Source of the DNA: JAYZVT01 sp050248375
GTDB taxonomy: Bacteria > Pseudomonadota > Alphaproteobacteria > Rhizobiales > Methyloligellaceae
Assembly (NCBI GenBank): GCA_050248375.1
Contig: JBFWSL010000187.1
Coordinates: forward strand, 1-7,894
Reading direction: 5' to 3'
DNA: 7,894 nt
The translations under genes and the position numbers were made by a program. Shown piece after piece: positions 5,708 through 7,894 of the stretch (positions are counted from its first letter, which is position 1; every line of letters starts with the position of its first letter). Below the pieces are notes generated by a model. That model was not told the origin of the DNA and did not search any database. It saw only the letters and a program-made list of their open reading frames with translations.

Positions 5708-5848
5708 CCCACGGCAGGGCTGCCGGGTGCGTGAGGCGCATCAAAACCCCGGGGCCTATAAGATCCACTAGGGAGCTGACCCTGGCGGAGACCGTGGTCT
5801 CCATCATTCGGCGCCCACCTACGCAAGTAGGGACCACGTGGGTTTTTT
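5708..5848 (+). ncRNA. ssrS: Probable 6S RNA (ssrS), ends approximate
   Basis: 6S RNA mimics an open promoter and sequesters sigma70 RNA polymerase in stationary phase. Evidence is position (between zapA and the cyclo-ligase gene, as in E. coli ssrS-ygfA) plus structure. CCCACG (5708-5713) can pair with CGTGGG (5837-5842) as closing stem. TGCGT and GGCGC (about 5728-5739) can pair with GCGCC and ACGCA (about 5811-5825). A terminal hairpin is made by GGAGACC/GGTCTCC (5787-5802), and a 3' hairpin CCTAC-GCAA-GTAGG (5818-5831) corresponds to the CCTTGAACC hairpin of E. coli 6S. The block ACCCCGGGGCCTATAAG (from about 5746) resembles the E. coli GTCCCCTGAGCCGATAT segment. Length near 140 nt is slightly short but reasonable. 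The family was recognised from memory, not by a covariance search. Confidence 0.7.
5814..5848 (+). terminator. Intrinsic terminator at the 6S RNA 3' end
   Basis: CCCAC (5814-5818) can pair with GTGGG (5838-5842), enclosing the inner CCTAC-GCAA-GTAGG hairpin, and TTTTTT (5843-5848) follows at once. The same GTGGG is also the right strand of the proposed 6S closing stem, so the terminator fold and mature 6S fold compete. Leakage here would feed transcription into the cyclo-ligase gene, for which I see no separate promoter in the 65 nt before its start. Confidence 0.6.
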
Positions 5849-5913
5849 CGGCGCCAACGGCCATGGCGGCCCTGTCCATTCCACCCGGTCTTTCCCGCCG
5901 AAGGAGCGAACCC

Positions 5914-6522
5914 ATGCATGACGCCGGCAGCCGCGACAGCCTCGCCGGGGCCAAGCGGGCGGCGCGGGCGGAAGCGGCCGGGCGCCGCCGCGCCATCGGC
6001 CGCGAGCGGCGGGTTGCCGGTGCCGACAAGGTGGCCGGGCGTGGGCTCGATTTTCTGCCCCGCCCGCACGGCGGGCCGGTGGCGGCCTATGTGGCCTTTC
6101 GCGACGAGATCGACCCCATGCCGCTGCTCACGCGGCTGGCGGATGCAGGCGTGCGGACGGCGCTGCCCTGCGTGGTGGCGAAGGGACAGCCGCTGGTGTT
6201 CCGCGCCTGGAAGCCGGGCGACGAACTGGCCGGCGGCGCGCATGGCATCCCGGCGCCGCGCGGCGACGCATCCCTGGTGACGCCCCAGATTCTCCTGGTG
6301 CCGTTGCTGGCCTTCGACGCGCAGGGGCACAGGCTCGGCTATGGCGGCGGCTACTACGACCGCACGCTGGCCGCGCTGCGGAAGGCGGGCGGCGCCATCG
6401 CCGTCGGGCTTGCCTTCGACGAGCAGGAAATGGCAACGGTACCGCACGGGCCGCGGGACCAGCGGCTGGACTGGGTGCTGACGCCATCGGGCGTCAGGGA
6501 ATTCGCAACCGTCAGGGCCTGA
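5914..6522 (+). CDS. 5-formyltetrahydrofolate cyclo-ligase
   Basis: A 202-residue cytosolic enzyme (EC 6.3.3.2; ygfA/MTHFS family) that uses ATP to convert 5-formyl-THF to 5,10-methenyl-THF, returning an otherwise unused folate to one-carbon metabolism. It has the N-terminal basic helix (LAGAKRAARAEAAGRRRAIG, 10-29), the substrate segment RDEIDPMPLL (63-72), and the signature RLGYGGGYYDRTLA (140-153) after LLVPLLAFD. The usual GIPEP reads GIPAP (111-115), and the C-terminal PxExHD block reads VPHGPRDQRLD (176-186), so two often-conserved acidic or histidine positions differ. The start is firm: AAGGAG lies 7 nt before ATG. The frame stays open upstream to 5731, but that stretch is the 6S RNA. 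It is followed after 5 nt by the ymdB-type gene, so the two form an operon. Confidence 0.93.
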   Translation: MHDAGSRDSLAGAKRAARAEAAGRRRAIGRERRVAGADKVAGRGLDFLPRPHGGPVAAYVAFRDEIDPMPLLTRLADAGVRTALPCVVAKGQPLVFRAWKPGDELAGGAHGIPAPRGDASLVTPQILLVPLLAFDAQGHRLGYGGGYYDRTLAALRKAGGAIAVGLAFDEQEMATVPHGPRDQRLDWVLTPSGVREFATVRA

Positions 6523-6527
6523 GCTTC

Positions 6528-7349
6528 ATGCGCATACTTTTCCTCGGCGACGTGGTTGGCCGCTCGGGCCGCGAGGCGGTGATCTCGCGGCTGCCGGGGT
6601 TGCGCGAACGCTTCCGCGCCGATTTCGTCATCGTCAACGGAGAGAACGCCGCCGGCGGCTTCGGCATCACCGAGGTGATCTGCCGCAACCTGCTCGACGC
6701 CGGCGCCGACGTGGTCACCACCGGCAATCATATCTGGGACCAGCGCGAGACGCTGGTGTTCATCGAGCGGCAGGAGCGTCTGCTGCGTCCGCTCAACTAT
6801 CCCCCGGGCGCGCCCGGGCGCGGCGCCGGCATCTTCAAGGCGGCGAACGGCGCCGACGTGCTGGTGATCAATCCCATGGGCCGGCTGTTCATCAGCGAGC
6901 TCGATTGTCCGTTCCGCGCCGTCGAGCGCGAGCTGGAGGCCTGTCCGCTCAAGCAGGGCGCGGACGCCATCTTCGTGGACTTCCATGCCGAGACCACCTC
7001 GGAGAAACAGGCCTTCGGGCATTTCCTCGACGGGCGGGTGACGGCGGTGGTGGGTACGCATACCCACGCGCCCACCTCCGACGACCAGGTGCTGCCCAAC
7101 GGCACCGCCTTCGTCAGCGACGCGGGCATGTGCGGCGACTACAACTCGGTCATCGGCATGCAGGCCGACGTCTCCGTCAGCCGTTTTCTCTCCAAGCTGC
7201 CCGGCTCGCGCTTCGAGCCCGCCGACGGGGAGGCGACGGTCTGCGGCGTCGGCGTCGAGGTGGACGACGCCACCGGCCTGGCCAGGGCCATCGCGCCGGT
7301 GCGTATCGGCGGACGGCTCAGGCCGGCGGAGCCGTGGTTCTGGGCATAA
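6528..7349 (+). CDS. YmdB-type metallophosphoesterase (TIGR00282 family)
   Basis: A 273-residue calcineurin-like phosphoesterase with a di-metal centre. The family includes B. subtilis YmdB, a phosphodiesterase acting on 2',3'-cyclic nucleotides that affects biofilm and motility decisions. All expected metal ligands are visible: D8 in LFLGDVVGRSG, E39 and N40 in NGENAAGGFGIT, N67 and H68 in TTGNHIWDQRE, H153 in VDFHAETTSEKQAFG, and H178 and H180 in VVGTHTHAPTSD. SDAGMCGDYNSVIGM (197-211) is the conserved C-terminal loop. Length is normal and there is no signal peptide, so it is cytosolic. It begins 5 nt after the cyclo-ligase stop, with CAGGG overlapping the end of that gene. The cellular substrate here is not known. 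Confidence 0.93.
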   Translation: MRILFLGDVVGRSGREAVISRLPGLRERFRADFVIVNGENAAGGFGITEVICRNLLDAGADVVTTGNHIWDQRETLVFIERQERLLRPLNYPPGAPGRGAGIFKAANGADVLVINPMGRLFISELDCPFRAVERELEACPLKQGADAIFVDFHAETTSEKQAFGHFLDGRVTAVVGTHTHAPTSDDQVLPNGTAFVSDAGMCGDYNSVIGMQADVSVSRFLSKLPGSRFEPADGEATVCGVGVEVDDATGLARAIAPVRIGGRLRPAEPWFWA

Positions 7350-7448
7350 ATGCTTTGACCCTGACCGCGGCCTTCGCCGGGGGTTCGACCCGATCCGGGT
7401 CCATCATTGCGCTTTGCTGATGGAGGCGTGCGGGCGTGGCGTCAGCCG

Positions 7449-7784
7449 TCACGCGCTGGCGCGGACGGTCGTCTTGAACCTGCCCTTGCGCTTCTCGCTC
7501 TCGGCGGCGACCTGCTTCAGGCAGGAGAGCGCCGCGTCCATGTGCTGGAGGGCGGTGTCGCTGCCGTCGCCGGGCATGCCCAGGGCCAGATGCGCGCCGG
7601 CGAGATGGTCGGCGGCCTCGTGGCACAGGGCGGCGATCTCGGCGATGCTGGCGGGGGCGGCGCCGTTGGCCATGGCGGCCCGGGCGGCGCTCAGGGCGGC
7701 GGTGCCGGCGTCGGACGCCGTCCGCACGGTCAGATCCACCCTGGCGGGGCGTTTGCGCTTGGTGTTCCGGGTCATGGCCGTCAT
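7449..7784 (-). CDS. Small hypothetical alanine-rich helical protein
   Basis: An 111-residue protein that I do not recognise. It runs convergent to the ymdB-type gene; 99 nt separate the two stops. The start at 7784 is chosen because AAGGAG precedes it by a short spacing (AAGGAGAGGGATG); a second ATG at 7775 is possible. The N-terminus (TRNTKRKRPARV, 5-16) and the C-terminus (SEKRKGRFKTTVRASA, 96-111) are strongly basic. The middle (about 24-94) is alanine-rich and helical, with ASIAEIAALCHEAADHLAGAHLALGM and DTALQHMDAALSCLKQVAAE. No signal peptide or membrane helix. Basic ends around a helical core would fit nucleic-acid or membrane-surface binding, but this is only a guess. Codon use (GC-rich third positions) matches its neighbours, which supports a real gene. 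Confidence 0.65.
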   Translation of the reverse strand: MTAMTRNTKRKRPARVDLTVRTASDAGTAALSAARAAMANGAAPASIAEIAALCHEAADHLAGAHLALGMPGDGSDTALQHMDAALSCLKQVAAESEKRKGRFKTTVRASA

Positions 7785-7894
7785 CCCTCTCCTTGGGGCC
7801 CGGCGCGCGGCGGGGGCGCGGGGCCGGAACCACAAGGGTAGGCCCCGGAGGGTAAACGGGGCTTTAACCAAGCCGCCGCGGCAGGGGAACCGCG

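Noticed and set aside
5731..5913. N-terminal extension of the cyclo-ligase to 5731
   Set aside because: It would translate the 6S RNA region and its U-tract; a strong AAGGAG sits just before the ATG at 5914.
7350..7448. Convergent terminator between the ymdB-type gene and the last gene
   Set aside because: GACCCG/CGGGTC at 7387-7401 has only a 3-nt loop and no T-tract follows on either strand, so it is not supported as a terminator.
7842..7862. GCCCCG/CGGGGC inverted repeat upstream of the last gene
   Set aside because: A 6-bp GC repeat is expected by chance in DNA this GC-rich, and no promoter elements could be placed around it.
1..7894. CRISPR array, tRNA or rRNA gene, insertion sequence, phage or defence gene
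   Set aside because: No regularly spaced repeats, tRNA-like arms, transposase motifs or unfamiliar gene cassettes were seen; the window is conserved core chromosome.

Overview
The window is GC-rich chromosomal DNA from an alphaproteobacterium. Evidence for this is the gene order gap-pgk-fba-thiE-like on one strand and DUF4164-zapA-6S RNA-5-FCL-ymdB on the other, the alpha-type short ZapA, and a dispersed palindrome of a kind common in Alphaproteobacteria. A Rhodospirillales-like lineage is my guess; the sequence alone does not fix the genus. Nearly all of it is conserved housekeeping DNA, and I found no defence island, prophage, transposase, CRISPR array or other new multi-gene system.

Left half, minus strand (transcribed from about 4700 down to 1): gap (GAPDH), pgk (phosphoglycerate kinase), a 109-residue protein of unknown function, fba (class I fructose-bisphosphate aldolase), a thiamine-phosphate-synthase-like protein that has lost most catalytic motifs, and the start of a secreted Sel1/TPR-like protein cut by the window edge. 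Gap, Pgk and Fba catalyse consecutive steps of lower glycolysis/gluconeogenesis and of the Calvin or pentose-phosphate interconversions. A promoter candidate sits upstream of gap and a second upstream of fba. A hairpin terminator encloses the fba stop codon and separates fba from the thiE-like gene. Transketolase, often the first gene of this cluster in related bacteria, is not here.

Middle, 4528-4855: a divergent intergenic region with a gap promoter and 5'-leader hairpin on the minus strand and a promoter for DUF4164-zapA on the plus strand.

Right half, plus strand: a small coiled-coil DUF4164 protein and zapA (Z-ring assembly). A 393-nt gene-free stretch follows, holding a 15-bp tandem duplication, a long hairpin, a REP-like palindrome and a probable 6S RNA gene with its own promoter and terminator-like 3' end. 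After that come 5-formyltetrahydrofolate cyclo-ligase and a YmdB-type metallophosphoesterase in one tight operon. A convergent small gene of unknown function closes the window. The zapA-6S RNA-cyclo-ligase order is the same as in E. coli and many proteobacteria, which is the main support for the 6S call.
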